64,000 bases of DNA from Hyphomicrobiales bacterium (GCA_900473795.1 UCMT01000024.1:62001-126000), one strand, 5' to 3'. Counted from the stretch's first letter, positions 16,426 through 25,187 are shown. Notes: a model not told the origin generated them from the letters alone. Program-made: numbers and translations.

Positions 16426-17787
16426 TCATTTGTCGAAGGGATACAGAATTCGCCCAATCAATCTGAATTTCGGATTCGATAATTCCCGAAAGAACAGGAT
16501 CGGATCTTCCCTATAATCCCGCGCATCGCGCGTGTGGCCGATCCTGGCAATCACCGGTGACAAGAGCGGCGTCAGCACATGACGCCAGCCAAGAACACCA
16601 TAGGGGCCCCAGGGCCGCCACCGCGGCCCGGACAAGCGCGGTTCGGAAAGAACCTCCCCAGCGGAAAAATATCCCAGAATCTCCTCGACCGTTTCCTCGA
16701 AGGAAACCTCCCTGCCCGTGCGAGGGTCGAAATAACGCGGATAGAGGAGATAGGCGCCAGCAAACAATGCCTCGATCGATAGGCGCCGCCCGCGGCGCGG
16801 ATTGGGCTGGCGATCGTCCGTCAGCCCCCAGCCGGCGTAAAATGGGCAGCCGTATGCGGTGACCTTTACCCCTCGCAACAGGGCCTCGAAGCCTGCGAGC
16901 GAGGTGATCGTATAGACATGATCGATTGTTTCGAAGGCCTGCGCCATGCCCAAGGGCTGGGCCAGGATGTGACAGAGATGCCGTACATCTTCCGGATTCG
17001 ACTGCGCGAGACGAACACGGTTCAGGATGTCAGGATGCGGCTTGTAGATGATCTGGGCGCCGGGATTTTCCTGCGCTACGAGACGGACAAGATCGCTATT
17101 GGTTATCGGCGGCAGGCAGCCGTACTGGATAGAGGCATCGTCCTCGACCTGGCCGATCACCAGCACCCGCTTGCCGGACTTTGGACCATAGAGATTCTCG
17201 ATGTCCGTTTTCGTCCCGCTATTGTACTTGCTGACGCCCGTTTCCAGGAGAAGACGAATGCCCGCCGCTGCGCGTCGCAGAAGAGCGGGAGAGCCGTCGA
17301 AATCGTAGGTGGCGAGCAACCGCTCCAGATCTGACGGTGTCCGGCAATCGAAATAGGCTGTTCCCGCATCGAGTGCCAACGACAGCGGTGGCGTCCGGCT
17401 GGCATTGGCCTCAATTGAACGAATGAACCCGTCCTCGATGACAAAGACCGGGATACCGTGTTCTTCCGCAAAGGCCCGCAAGCCCTCCGGCACCTTCAGG
17501 CCCCAGACAAAAATCTGCGGACTGTCCGCCTGCAGGATTCGTGCTGCCCACTCCTTCTGGAAGTCTTTTTCCCGCGCGTACATGGGAACGAAGGTGAAAT
17601 CGCGATCTGGGAAATAGAGCTGGAAAACGCCCCGCTTCCAGTCCTGGATTTGAAAGGCAAAGGTTGGAATTGCATCGCGTGGAGCAATCGACGCCTCCGG
17701 CAGCTGACCGATTGCCCGGTCCGCCGGTCCAGGAGGGAAGGATTGATGCCGTTCAGACAAGGATATCTGCTCGCAAATTATCCCCAT
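16426..17787 (-). CDS. kpsC: KpsC-like capsule Kdo transferase, single-domain form
   Basis: A 453-residue protein on the opposite strand, convergent with the KpsS-like gene. KpsC landmarks are present once each: FVIEDGFIRS, LVIGQVEDDASI, IYKPHPDIL and CPFYAGWGLT. Enteric KpsC is about 675 residues and holds two such domains that alternate Kdo linkages; this one has a single domain, so it could only make one linkage type or needs a partner. The motif after EDGFIRS departs from the usual GLG form (SIEANASRTPPLSL). It lies 91 nt downstream of kpsF on the same strand and probably shares its transcript. The start at 17787 is the longest one and is not supported by a clear Shine-Dalgarno. Confidence 0.8.
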   Translation of the reverse strand: MGIICEQISLSERHQSFPPGPADRAIGQLPEASIAPRDAIPTFAFQIQDWKRGVFQLYFPDRDFTFVPMYAREKDFQKEWAARILQADSPQIFVWGLKVPEGLRAFAEEHGIPVFVIEDGFIRSIEANASRTPPLSLALDAGTAYFDCRTPSDLERLLATYDFDGSPALLRRAAAGIRLLLETGVSKYNSGTKTDIENLYGPKSGKRVLVIGQVEDDASIQYGCLPPITNSDLVRLVAQENPGAQIIYKPHPDILNRVRLAQSNPEDVRHLCHILAQPLGMAQAFETIDHVYTITSLAGFEALLRGVKVTAYGCPFYAGWGLTDDRQPNPRRGRRLSIEALFAGAYLLYPRYFDPRTGREVSFEETVEEILGYFSAGEVLSEPRLSGPRWRPWGPYGVLGWRHVLTPLLSPVIARIGHTRDARDYREDPILFFRELSNPKFRLIGRILYPFDK

Positions 17788-17878
17788 TCAATATGGAGAG
17801 CTGCGCTCTCATGTTACCCGCCGTTGAACGAACCCATTGAGGCCAGCACTAATGATCTGCCTAGGCTCCACGCACTGC

Positions 17879-18889
17879 TTACGCAACGCCGGCGCGGAGC
17901 AAGTCGTGGACGTTCAATATGCCGCTCGGGACCCCGAGGTCATCGACCAGAAACAACACGGTGACTTTCTGCGCCTGCATGAATTCCATCGCCGCACTGG
18001 CCAGAGCGCTGCCCTTGATGACCCGCGGATGATGCGACATCACCGTATCGACCGTTTCAAGCAATAGATCGTGAGACATATGCCGGCGCAAGTCGCCGTC
18101 CGTGATCACGCCGACCAGCTTTCCCGCTTCGTCGGTGATGCCCACGACACCAAACCCCTTGGATGACATCTGGATTACCGCATCACCCATGGGACTGCCG
18201 AGCGGCAAGAGGGGGATCGCCTCGCCCGCATGCGCAAGCTCCTGCACCAGAAGCAGTTGCGAGCCCAGTTTGCCGCCCGGATGAAACGTCTTGAAGTCTT
18301 GCGCCGAAAAGCCGCGGCGCTCGAGAAGCGCGATTGCCAGCGCATCGCCGACAGCCAGTTGCAGCATAGCCGACGTCGTCGGCGCCAGCCCGTGCGGGCA
18401 GGCTTCCTGTACCTTCGGCAGTGTGATAGCAACGCTGGAATTACGCGCCAGCAGGCTTTCGGAATTGGATGTTACCGACACGATCGGAACGTTGAAGCGC
18501 TTGGCATAGGTCAGCATGTTCCCAAGCTCGACAGTCTCGCCCGACCAGGAAAGCAGAATGAGCAGGTCTTCCGACGTGATCATGCCGAGATCGCCGTGGC
18601 TCGCTTCCGTCGGGTGCACGAAATAGGCCGAGGTTCCGGTAGAAGCCATCGTCGCAGCGATCTTGCGGCCGATATGCCCACTTTTCCCGACCCCGGACAC
18701 GACGACACGGCCGTTGCGACGGGCGATCAGCTCAACGGCATCGACCAGAGTGCGCGCAAGGACTTCGTCGGCAGCAAAGCAAGCGGCAAGCGCATTGATA
18801 CCATCAACGGCAGTGGCGATGGACCGTCCGATCGATTCGGCGACAGCGCGTTCTTTCGGACCAGTCACGTCAACTTGCCTGAGACCCAT
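17879..18889 (-). CDS. kpsF: D-arabinose 5-phosphate isomerase (KpsF/KdsD)
   Basis: A 336-residue cytosolic isomerase that converts ribulose 5-phosphate to arabinose 5-phosphate, the first committed step to Kdo. An N-terminal SIS domain (VVVSGVGKSGHIGRKIAA; HPTEASHGDLG) is followed by two CBS domains in the second half. The ATG at 18889 is chosen over a TTG at 18895, because a GGAG box lies 8 nt before the ATG and only 2 nt before the TTG. It is followed by kpsC and faces the rkp run, consistent with a dedicated Kdo supply for the capsule linker. A perfect 12-bp palindrome lies about 42 nt upstream. Confidence 0.92.
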   Translation of the reverse strand: MGLRQVDVTGPKERAVAESIGRSIATAVDGINALAACFAADEVLARTLVDAVELIARRNGRVVVSGVGKSGHIGRKIAATMASTGTSAYFVHPTEASHGDLGMITSEDLLILLSWSGETVELGNMLTYAKRFNVPIVSVTSNSESLLARNSSVAITLPKVQEACPHGLAPTTSAMLQLAVGDALAIALLERRGFSAQDFKTFHPGGKLGSQLLLVQELAHAGEAIPLLPLGSPMGDAVIQMSSKGFGVVGITDEAGKLVGVITDGDLRRHMSHDLLLETVDTVMSHHPRVIKGSALASAAMEFMQAQKVTVLFLVDDLGVPSGILNVHDLLRAGVA

Positions 18890-18930
18890 TATCAACGCTC
18901 CAAGACTAAAAAGTAAGCATCGGTTATATC

Positions 18931-18942
18931 GAGAGCGCTCTC
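18931..18942. promoter_or_regulatory. 12-bp palindrome upstream of kpsF
   Basis: GAGAGCGCTCTC is a perfect self-complementary 12-mer 42-53 nt before the kpsF ATG, in the 140-nt interval between the Rrf2 gene and kpsF. Position and symmetry suit an operator for a dimeric regulator. No regulator can be named. A second inverted repeat, TTTCCCGC (18974-18981) with GCGGGAAA (18999-19006), lies nearer the Rrf2 stop and could mark the end of that transcript. Confidence 0.3.
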
Positions 18943-19029
18943 AGATCAAATCAAATTGGCCAAATCATGCCCTTTTCCCGCAATTTCGGCAGAATACAGC
19001 GGGAAACCGAGGAACGTTGACTTTCAGCC

Positions 19030-19494
19030 TCAGCTTGCGCGCTTCGCAACGAGCTCGTCTTCCGGGAGAATCGGTTGACCCGGATTGTTGACGAAGTCTT
19101 CCAGCGTCATCGTGTCGAGAATATCGGCGATGGCATCGCGGACCGTGGTCATCGACCGGCGGACCTCGCAGGTATCCGGATCACTACAGTCGTCACAGAC
19201 TTCATAAGCTGTGCGGCTGGCACAGCGGATCGGAGCCAGCGGGCCATCCAGCGTGCGCACGACCTGTCCGATGCGGATTTCCGAAGCGGGGCGCGACAGC
19301 GAGTAACCGCCGCCCGGTCCCTTCTTTGAGCGCAGGATACCAGCGTTCCTGAGCTCCAGGAGAATGGTATCGAGAAACTTCTTCGGGATATTGTTGCGGC
19401 TTGCAATTTCGGTAATGAAGGCGGTCTCGCCCGGATCGAGCCGGGCCAGATCGACCAAGGCCTTCAATCCGTATTTTCCCTTTTTCGTCAGCAT
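19030..19494 (-). CDS. Rrf2-family transcriptional regulator
   Basis: A 154-residue DNA-binding protein. The N-terminus (KKGKYGLKALVDLARL) and the wing GGYSLSRPASEIRIGQVVR are classic Rrf2 winged-helix elements. The central loop has four cysteines, at PIRCASR, YEVCDDC and DTCEVR, a pattern able to hold an Fe-S cluster or sense redox state, as in IscR, RirA or NsrR; it is not a close match to RirA. It is the last gene on the minus strand in a small group with the 76-residue protein at 19646 and a possible leader ORF at 19952. The promoter at 20137-20177 may be its target, which would make the group autoregulated. The sensed signal is not known. Confidence 0.88.
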   Translation of the reverse strand: MLTKKGKYGLKALVDLARLDPGETAFITEIASRNNIPKKFLDTILLELRNAGILRSKKGPGGGYSLSRPASEIRIGQVVRTLDGPLAPIRCASRTAYEVCDDCSDPDTCEVRRSMTTVRDAIADILDTMTLEDFVNNPGQPILPEDELVAKRAS

Positions 19495-19513
19495 CGCGGT
19501 TCGCTCTGTTCAC

Positions 19514-19543
19514 AGACAGGCACTGAAACCGGCGCCTGTCTGC
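19514..19543 (-). promoter_or_regulatory. Inverted repeat in the leader of the Rrf2 gene
   Basis: CAGACAGGC (19514-19522) and GCCTGTCTG (19535-19543) form a perfect 9-bp stem with a 12-nt loop, 20 nt before the Rrf2 start codon. It could be an RNA hairpin near the ribosome site or an autoregulatory operator. No U-run follows on the minus strand, so it does not look like a terminator. Confidence 0.4.
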
Positions 19544-19616
19544 TGATTGTCATCACATAACTCGGCATATCACATGAGAAGCCGTGCCAATATACCGATT
19601 TAGTGAAAAGATAGCC

Positions 19617-19639
19617 AATCTGCGGTTTTCACGCAGATT
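19617..19639 (-). terminator. Hairpin after the 76-residue gene
   Basis: AATCTGCG (19617-19624) and CGCAGATT (19632-19639) form a perfect 8-bp stem with a 7-nt loop, just past the stop codon at 19646 of the minus-strand small gene. A short T-rich stretch (CTTTT) occurs about 6 nt further on, so it may be a weak or partial terminator separating that gene from the Rrf2 gene. Confidence 0.4.
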
Positions 19640-19645
19640 TATCTC

Positions 19646-19876
19646 CTAGGCGACGGCATAGGCGCCCGATATGCCGGAAGATTGTGATACAGGCTGCCGC
19701 CCGCGCTGCGCAGCCATCAGATTGCGGACCGCTGCTCTTGCCTCGTCGGCCGAGCGGAAGTGCCGCGAATCCAGGTCCCAGACATGGTATTTCACGGCGA
19801 CGAACTTCAGCCGGCCAGCATCCGGGACGACGACACCGACGGCTTCTCCGCCGAATTCTATAACCTGCTTGTTCAT
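19646..19876 (-). CDS. Small conserved-looking hypothetical protein
   Basis: A 76-residue product. The ATG at 19876 is selected because GGAAGGAG lies 9 nt upstream; a longer frame would start without a ribosome site. The N-terminal half (QVIEFGGEAVGVVVP, then LKFVAVKYHVWDLDS) looks like a compact beta-rich domain, and the C-terminus is Gln/Ser-rich and probably disordered. There is no signal peptide or membrane helix. I do not recognise a family. It lies 151 nt upstream of the Rrf2 regulator on the same strand, so it is probably part of, or regulated by, the same circuit. Confidence 0.65.
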   Translation of the reverse strand: MNKQVIEFGGEAVGVVVPDAGRLKFVAVKYHVWDLDSRHFRSADEARAAVRNLMAAQRGRQPVSQSSGISGAYAVA

Positions 19877-19951
19877 GGAATAACGCTCCTTCCGCGCCCA
19901 GGCGCGGATCATTCAAAATCGTGCACAAATTCAAAGAAGGACTGACTGGTT

Positions 19952-20047
19952 TCACATTCGCCGCAGAGGGCGGATGCAGAGGTCTTTCGTTGCGCGACAA
20001 TAGGAACGCGTGCCTTGGAAGGCGGCGATGCGGGCATTGGCAAACAT
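19952..20047 (-). CDS. Possible 31-residue leader peptide with strong ribosome site
   Basis: This short frame is preceded by AAGGAGAGAGCC directly before ATG, one of the best Shine-Dalgarno sequences in the window. The peptide begins MFANARIAAFQG, has two cysteines (SYCRATKDLC) and ends in an Arg-rich tail. It lies between a well-formed promoter (20137-20177) and the 76-residue gene at 19876, which fits an upstream ORF that senses amino acid or redox status during translation. It could instead be a real micro-protein. No downstream attenuator is certain. Confidence 0.45.
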   Translation of the reverse strand: MFANARIAAFQGTRSYCRATKDLCIRPLRRM

Positions 20048-20136
20048 GGCTCTCTCCTTCGGCTAGGACCCGGTTGGCGTGTTTTCCGGGCAAGTTACAG
20101 ACGCCCGCTTCGGTTCAACCGACAGCGGATGATCAC

Positions 20137-20177
20137 AAAGTAGAATAGACCACCAATTTAGTCAATTAAAATTGGTG
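20137..20177 (-). promoter_or_regulatory. Promoter with -35 box inside a perfect inverted repeat
   Basis: On the minus strand TTGACT (20165-20160) and TACTTT (20142-20137) are 17 nt apart, a good sigma70-type layout. The -35 box lies in the 8-nt loop between CCACCAATTT (20150-20159) and AAATTGGTGG (20168-20177), a perfect 10-bp inverted repeat. A repressor bound there would block RNA polymerase. The promoter points at the leader ORF, the 76-residue gene and the Rrf2 gene, so Rrf2 is the natural candidate ligand. Symmetry and spacing are seen; the binding protein is inferred. Confidence 0.6.
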
Positions 20178-20324
20178 GGTTTCGGAAAATAATACTCTTT
20201 CGTTCGCCATTTCCATCACATGCAGCAAATCTTGTTCAAAAACTGCCCCATTGAAGAATGGAAATCTAACCTCAGAGCATTTCTCCCGCCCATTCGTGGA
20301 GACTATGTAGGCCCTCGATGGGAC

Positions 20325-20360
20325 AAAAAAAGGGCAGCCGGGGCCGCCCTTTTGATTTTT
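20325..20360 (-). terminator. Intrinsic terminator of secDF
   Basis: AAAAGGGC (20328-20335) and GCCCTTTT (20346-20353) form a perfect 8-bp stem with a 10-nt loop. On the minus strand it ends in a run of seven T residues, about 20 nt after the secDF stop codon, which is a textbook Rho-independent terminator. Confidence 0.8.
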
Positions 20361-20374
20361 CCGGTTCAGAGCGA

Positions 20375-22906
20375 TCAACTCTTCGCAGTTTCGATCCCTG
20401 GCGCGCGCGTCGCTTCGCGATCCTTCCACCAGCGGCTGAGGAAGAGCAGGATCGGGCCGCCGATATAGATCGACGAGGTCGTGGCCACGATCACGCCGAA
20501 GATCATCGGCCAGGCAAAGCTCTTGACGGCGTCGCCGCCCCAGATCGCCATCGGCACCAGCGACAGCGCCGTCGCCATCGAGGTGAAGATGCATCGCGCG
20601 ATCACCTGGTTGATCGACATGTCGATCAGGTCGGAGAACGGCATCGACTTGTACTTGCGCAGGTTTTCACGCATGCGGTCGTAGACCACCACCTTGTCGT
20701 TCACCGAATAGCCGATCATCGTCAGAAGGGCGGCGATGGCCGTCAGGTTGAAGTCGATCCCGGTCAGCGCAAAGAAGCCGATCGTCTTGGTGATGTCGAG
20801 AAGCAGCACCGCGATGGCGCCGACGGCGAAGTGCCATTCGAACCGCCACCAGATGTAGAACAGGATCGCCAACATCGCGAGCGCGACGGCGAGGAAGCCC
20901 GAACGGGCCAGTTCCGCCGAGATCGTTGGGCCGACGACTTCGGTGCGCTCGAAGCTTGCATCTGGCACGACCTTGGCGACCGTATCCTTGATCTTGTTGA
21001 GGGCAACCGTCTGCTCCTGCTCGCCGCCAGGCTGACGCTGGACGCGGATCAGGACCGAGGTCCCTTGTCCAAATTCCTGCAGGGCGACTTCGCCGATATT
21101 GAGCCCTTCGAGCTCATGACGCAGGGTTGCCAGTTCCAGCTTGGTCTTCGAGGTGGTTTCCACCTGGATACCACCGGCGAAGTCGATGCCGTAGTTGAGG
21201 CCGGGCGTGAAGAACAGGACGACCGAGCTGACCGACAGGAACGCCGACATGCCGATGGCGACGTAGCGGCCCTTCATGAAGGAAATCTTCGGCAGATGCG
21301 GTACGCCGCCGAACAGCGACGGGATCTCGAGCTTCTTCATCTTCCGGCGCACGACGACTTCGCGCATCAGGAGGCGAACAACGGTCACCGACGTGAACAT
21401 CGAGATGACGATGCCGAGCATCATGGTGACGGCAAAGCCGCGAACCGGACCGGTGCCGAACATGAAGAGCAGGATGGTGCCCGAAAGCGTCGTGACGTTA
21501 CTGTCGATGATGGTCGCATAGGCCTTGTTGAAGCCGATATCGAGCGCCTTCATCGCCCCTGCCCCGCCTTCCGTTTCCTCTCGGATACGGGCGTTGATCA
21601 GGATGTTGGCGTCAACCGCCATACCGATACCGAGAATGATACCGGCGATACCGGGCAGTGTCAGCGTCGAACCGAGCATGCCGAGCACGCCGATGGTCAG
21701 GACGGTGTGCAGCAGCAGACCGACATTGGCGATCATGCCCCAGGCACCGTAGAGGATGACCATCAGCGAGACAACGAGCGCAAAACCGGCAAGACCGGTA
21801 TAGATGCCCATGCGGATCGAATCCGAGCCGAGGTTCGGACCGACGGAGCGCTCTTCGATGATGGTGAGCGGCGCCGGCAGGGCCCCGGAGCGCAACAGTG
21901 CCGAGAGAACGGTTGCTTCCTGGGCGGTGAAATTGCCGCTGATCTGGCCCTGGCCGCCCGGGATCGGTTCGTTGATGCGCGGCGCCGTCAGGACCTTGCC
22001 GTCAAGCACGATCGCGAAAGGCAGGCCGACATTGTCGCGGGTGATTTCGGCGAACTGCCGCGCACCCTGGCTGTCGAACGTGAAGGAAACGATCGGTTCG
22101 TTGGTCTGCTGGTTGAATCCGGCCTTGGCATCGGCAAGACGCTCGCCGGAAATGGCGACACGGCTTTCGACCGCATATTTGGCGCCGTCGTTGGCGCCCG
22201 GCAGGATGTCGACGCCGCGCGGTGGTGTCGTCGTGTTCGGATCGACCGAGGTGTCGACCATATGGAAGCTCATCTGCGCGGTCGAGCCGAGAAGCTGGCG
22301 CAGGCGGGTCGGGTCCTGCAGGCCGGGCAGTTGGACCAGAATACGGTCCGAACCGACACGCTGGATCAGCGGTTCAGCCACGCCGACCTGGTCGACACGG
22401 CGGCGGATGATCTCGAGGCTCTGCTCGACAGCGGCCGTCATGCGGTCATTGAGTCCCGCTTCCGTCAGCTTCACGGTGATCGTATCGTCGGCCGTCGTCA
22501 CTTCGATATCGGAGCTGGACGAGCCGAAACCGAGCGCGCCGACGGGGGCCGCCAGTTCCTGGATCTTCGGCAGGACCTTTTCGCGATCCGCCTGATCGGC
22601 GATCTTGACCGCGACCACGTCACCGGCGATGCGGGCCGAAGAGGTCGGCACCCGCTCGGTGCGAAGCGCGCCGCGGATATCGTCGAGCAGCGTGTTCAGC
22701 CGCGCCTTGCGCAGACCGGCCGCATCGACTTCGAGAACCAGATGCGAGCCGCCCTTGAGGTCGAGGCCGAGCGTGACCGGCTTGACCGGCAGAAAGGCGG
22801 CATATTGCTGTTGCACAGCCACCGGCAAAACGTTTGGAAGCGCCGCGAGTATCCCGAAGAGGGTAATCGCGACATAGGCCAGGACGGCCCATTTCGAAGT
22901 GCGCAT
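20375..22906 (-). CDS. secDF: SecDF, fused protein translocase accessory subunits
   Basis: An 843-residue inner-membrane protein joining SecD and SecF in one chain. Residues 1 to about 520 are SecD: one N-terminal helix, the GLDLKGGSHLVLEVD motif, a large periplasmic P1 region, then five more helices. From about residue 545 the SecF half begins, with NYGIDFAGGIQVE after its first helix and the closing helices near TMIGYSVNDKVVVYDRMREN. SecDF uses the proton gradient to finish protein export through SecYEG. Fused forms are common in several bacterial groups, including rhizobia. YajC, often the preceding gene, is not adjacent; a small exported protein is encoded upstream instead. A strong terminator follows. 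Confidence 0.96.
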   Translation of the reverse strand: MRTSKWAVLAYVAITLFGILAALPNVLPVAVQQQYAAFLPVKPVTLGLDLKGGSHLVLEVDAAGLRKARLNTLLDDIRGALRTERVPTSSARIAGDVVAVKIADQADREKVLPKIQELAAPVGALGFGSSSSDIEVTTADDTITVKLTEAGLNDRMTAAVEQSLEIIRRRVDQVGVAEPLIQRVGSDRILVQLPGLQDPTRLRQLLGSTAQMSFHMVDTSVDPNTTTPPRGVDILPGANDGAKYAVESRVAISGERLADAKAGFNQQTNEPIVSFTFDSQGARQFAEITRDNVGLPFAIVLDGKVLTAPRINEPIPGGQGQISGNFTAQEATVLSALLRSGALPAPLTIIEERSVGPNLGSDSIRMGIYTGLAGFALVVSLMVILYGAWGMIANVGLLLHTVLTIGVLGMLGSTLTLPGIAGIILGIGMAVDANILINARIREETEGGAGAMKALDIGFNKAYATIIDSNVTTLSGTILLFMFGTGPVRGFAVTMMLGIVISMFTSVTVVRLLMREVVVRRKMKKLEIPSLFGGVPHLPKISFMKGRYVAIGMSAFLSVSSVVLFFTPGLNYGIDFAGGIQVETTSKTKLELATLRHELEGLNIGEVALQEFGQGTSVLIRVQRQPGGEQEQTVALNKIKDTVAKVVPDASFERTEVVGPTISAELARSGFLAVALAMLAILFYIWWRFEWHFAVGAIAVLLLDITKTIGFFALTGIDFNLTAIAALLTMIGYSVNDKVVVYDRMRENLRKYKSMPFSDLIDMSINQVIARCIFTSMATALSLVPMAIWGGDAVKSFAWPMIFGVIVATTSSIYIGGPILLFLSRWWKDREATRAPGIETAKS

Positions 22907-23014
22907 GTTGAGTTTCCATTATAGCCCGCGTCCCTCCGGCAAGGCCCGGGACAACAGGGGTGATGCATAAAAAGAAAGACGCGCTGACGCGCAAACTGCC
23001 TGCGAGGGCAGCAA

Positions 23015-23434
23015 TCAGGCGCTGAACGCCGGGGGGCCGCGAACGCGGGTCGCGATGCCCTTGGTCCCTGGTATCGCCGCACCGGTAAAAGCGATGACGG
23101 GCATGCTGCCGTAAGCGGCGGCCGAAACGACGACTGGTGTCGGCAAGACAAACGGCCCGGGCCCGCCGGGTGAAGCCTTGCCGTCCGTTCGATCCGCCAT
23201 GAACCGAAGGTCGGCGACGGGAAAAGCACGTACCGCATGCCGCGACAGCGTCGTGTCGGACGTGCCGCTTTCCGGAATCGAGAAATTGCCGGTGCTCTGC
23301 TGCGCGGAAAAGCGCGATGAGAAGATCTGTGCCGAGGCGACGAATTGCATGGCAAGCGCGGCCGCCAGAATCCAGAGCACGGCAAAAAGCTTGCCTGCCT
23401 GGCTGCGATCGATCCTGTTGCCGTTCATGCCCAT
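23015..23434 (-). CDS. Small exported or membrane-anchored hypothetical protein
   Basis: A 139-residue frame with one N-terminal hydrophobic helix (LFAVLWILAAALAMQF, about residues 16-35) that could be an uncleaved anchor or signal peptide, followed by a low-complexity Gly/Pro/Ala-rich region. An AAGGA box lies about 12 nt upstream. It is 108 nt upstream of secDF on the same strand. Competing frames overlap it on the same strand, and I do not recognise a family, so the call rests on the hydrophobic segment and ribosome site. Confidence 0.5.
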   Translation of the reverse strand: MGMNGNRIDRSQAGKLFAVLWILAAALAMQFVASAQIFSSRFSAQQSTGNFSIPESGTSDTTLSRHAVRAFPVADLRFMADRTDGKASPGGPGPFVLPTPVVVSAAAYGSMPVIAFTGAAIPGTKGIATRVRGPPAFSA

Positions 23435-23576
23435 CTAGGACATCGTCCTTCCCGTTGGCGGCAGTTTTCACTGCAAATCGCCGGACTGCGCGCCGATTCA
23501 GCGCGCAAGCGGGCTTAAAAACCACCAGACGTGGCCAAAGTCAAATCTTACCACCCGGTGCCGCGATTGAACATCC

Positions 23577-25187
23577 TCACGCCGTCACACCCACCGTTCG
23601 CGTCTGATGGATTTCGATCAATGACGGACCGCCGCGTTTGCGAGCCTCGACCAGCGCCGCGGCAAGATCGCCGGCCTTGGAAAGCCGCACGGCCGGCACG
23701 CCATAGGCCCCCGCCGCAAGCAGGAAATCCGGCGCCGAGGGTCTGACACCTTCCGGTGTGATCCCGGCCTCGACCATGTAGCTTTCGATCTCCTGATAGC
23801 CGTCATTGTTCCAGACGAGGAAGATCACATTGGCACCGGCATCCGCTGCCGAACCGAGTTCGGCCAGCGAAAACTGGATGCCACCGTCACCGACGAGACA
23901 GATCACGGGCTTTCCCGGATCAGCCACGGCAGCACCAACAGATGCCGGCGGCGCATAGCCGAGCGCGCCGAAGCCGGTCGCCGAGTTGAACCAGGATTTG
24001 GCGCGCGGCGCATCGCAATAGAGATTGCCGGCATAGACCGCCTGTGTCGAATCCCCGACGATCGTGCAGTCCGGCAAGGCGTGATAGATGGCGTCGATGA
24101 CGGCGATCTCCGCGCGCATCTTTGCCGTCAGCCCGGCCAGCACCGCCTTGCGTGTTGCCGCCGCCCGTTCCTTGCCCCTGGCGGCGGGCTTCGCCGTCAG
24201 GAATACCAGCATGCCGGCCGTCGCAGCCTTGGCGCCCGACAGGATCGACAGCGCCGCATGCGGACCGCGCGCCAGCTGGGCGGCGTCGATATCGGTCCGG
24301 ATCAGATTGCCGAGGATCGGAAAGCCGCCGTCGGCATACATGTCGTAGTCGGTCTGGCCCATTTCGGTGCCGAGCGCGATCACCAGATCCGCGTCGGAAA
24401 TCAGCGACCGCACGGCCTTCAGGCTCGGGCTCGCCGGCACCCGCAGCGAATGGCCCGCCAGCATGCCGCGCGCATTGACAGTCATGACCACCGGCGCGCC
24501 GATGCGGTCGGCCAGTTCCGTTATCTCCGCCTCCGCCGTGATCGCACCACCGCCACAGATGATGACAGGGCGCTGCGCATCGCCGCACAGGATGGCCGCC
24601 TTCTGCAGGGTCTCGGCATCGGCCCGCGGCCGCGTGGCAGTCGCCTTGCGCAGAACAGGGATGGCTATCCTTGCGCTCATCACGTCGGTCGGGATTTCGA
24701 TATGCACCGGCCCCGGCCTGCCAGAGGTGAGGATGGCAAAGGCGCGCTCGACGACGGACGCGAGGTCAGCCGGATTGAGCAGCGTCTGCGAATAGAGCGC
24801 CAGCGTCTTGATCATGCCGTGCTGATCCGGCAGCTCGTGCAGCAGGCCGCGGCCATGGCCGAGCGAATCCCGCCGGTTGACACCGGAGATGACCAGCATC
24901 GGAATGGAATCCTGCCGCGCCTGTGCCATCGCCGTGATGGTGTTGGTGAGCCCCGGCCCGGTAATGACCAGGGCAACGCCCGGCTTGCCGCTGACGCGCG
25001 CATAACCGTCTGCCATGAAGCCCGCACCCTGCTCATGCCGCGGCGTCACATGGCGGATCTTCGAGGCGGCAAGGCCGCGATAGAGCTCGACGGTGTGCAC
25101 GCCCGGAATGCCGAAAACGACTTCGACCCCATTGGCTTCGAGCAGATCGACCAGCACCTCGCCGACAGTCTTCATCGCTTCAGTCAC
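23577..25187 (-). CDS. TPP-dependent decarboxylase, AruI-like (5-guanidino-2-oxopentanoate)
   Basis: A 536-residue enzyme of the acetolactate synthase superfamily: N-terminal pyrimidine domain (GIPGVHTVELYRGLAAS; glutamate in TPRHEQGAGFMADGYAR), central domain, and C-terminal pyrophosphate domain with the GDGGIQFSLAELGSA...NND metal-TPP motif. It has no FAD-type acetolactate synthase context or small subunit. It overlaps the aminotransferase gene upstream by 4 nt. In Pseudomonas, AruH and AruI transaminate arginine and decarboxylate the resulting 5-guanidino-2-oxopentanoate to guanidinobutanal. The pairing here supports the same two steps, or their methylated analogues. Superfamily is firm; substrate is inferred from context. 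Confidence 0.8.
   Translation of the reverse strand: MTEAMKTVGEVLVDLLEANGVEVVFGIPGVHTVELYRGLAASKIRHVTPRHEQGAGFMADGYARVSGKPGVALVITGPGLTNTITAMAQARQDSIPMLVISGVNRRDSLGHGRGLLHELPDQHGMIKTLALYSQTLLNPADLASVVERAFAILTSGRPGPVHIEIPTDVMSARIAIPVLRKATATRPRADAETLQKAAILCGDAQRPVIICGGGAITAEAEITELADRIGAPVVMTVNARGMLAGHSLRVPASPSLKAVRSLISDADLVIALGTEMGQTDYDMYADGGFPILGNLIRTDIDAAQLARGPHAALSILSGAKAATAGMLVFLTAKPAARGKERAAATRKAVLAGLTAKMRAEIAVIDAIYHALPDCTIVGDSTQAVYAGNLYCDAPRAKSWFNSATGFGALGYAPPASVGAAVADPGKPVICLVGDGGIQFSLAELGSAADAGANVIFLVWNNDGYQEIESYMVEAGITPEGVRPSAPDFLLAAGAYGVPAVRLSKAGDLAAALVEARKRGGPSLIEIHQTRTVGVTA

Noticed and set aside
20318..22924. An 868-residue open frame on the plus strand, opposite secDF
   Set aside because: It is His/Asp/Arg-rich with no domain, lies wholly over the clear secDF gene, and has no ribosome site. 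High-GC codon bias opens the antisense frame.
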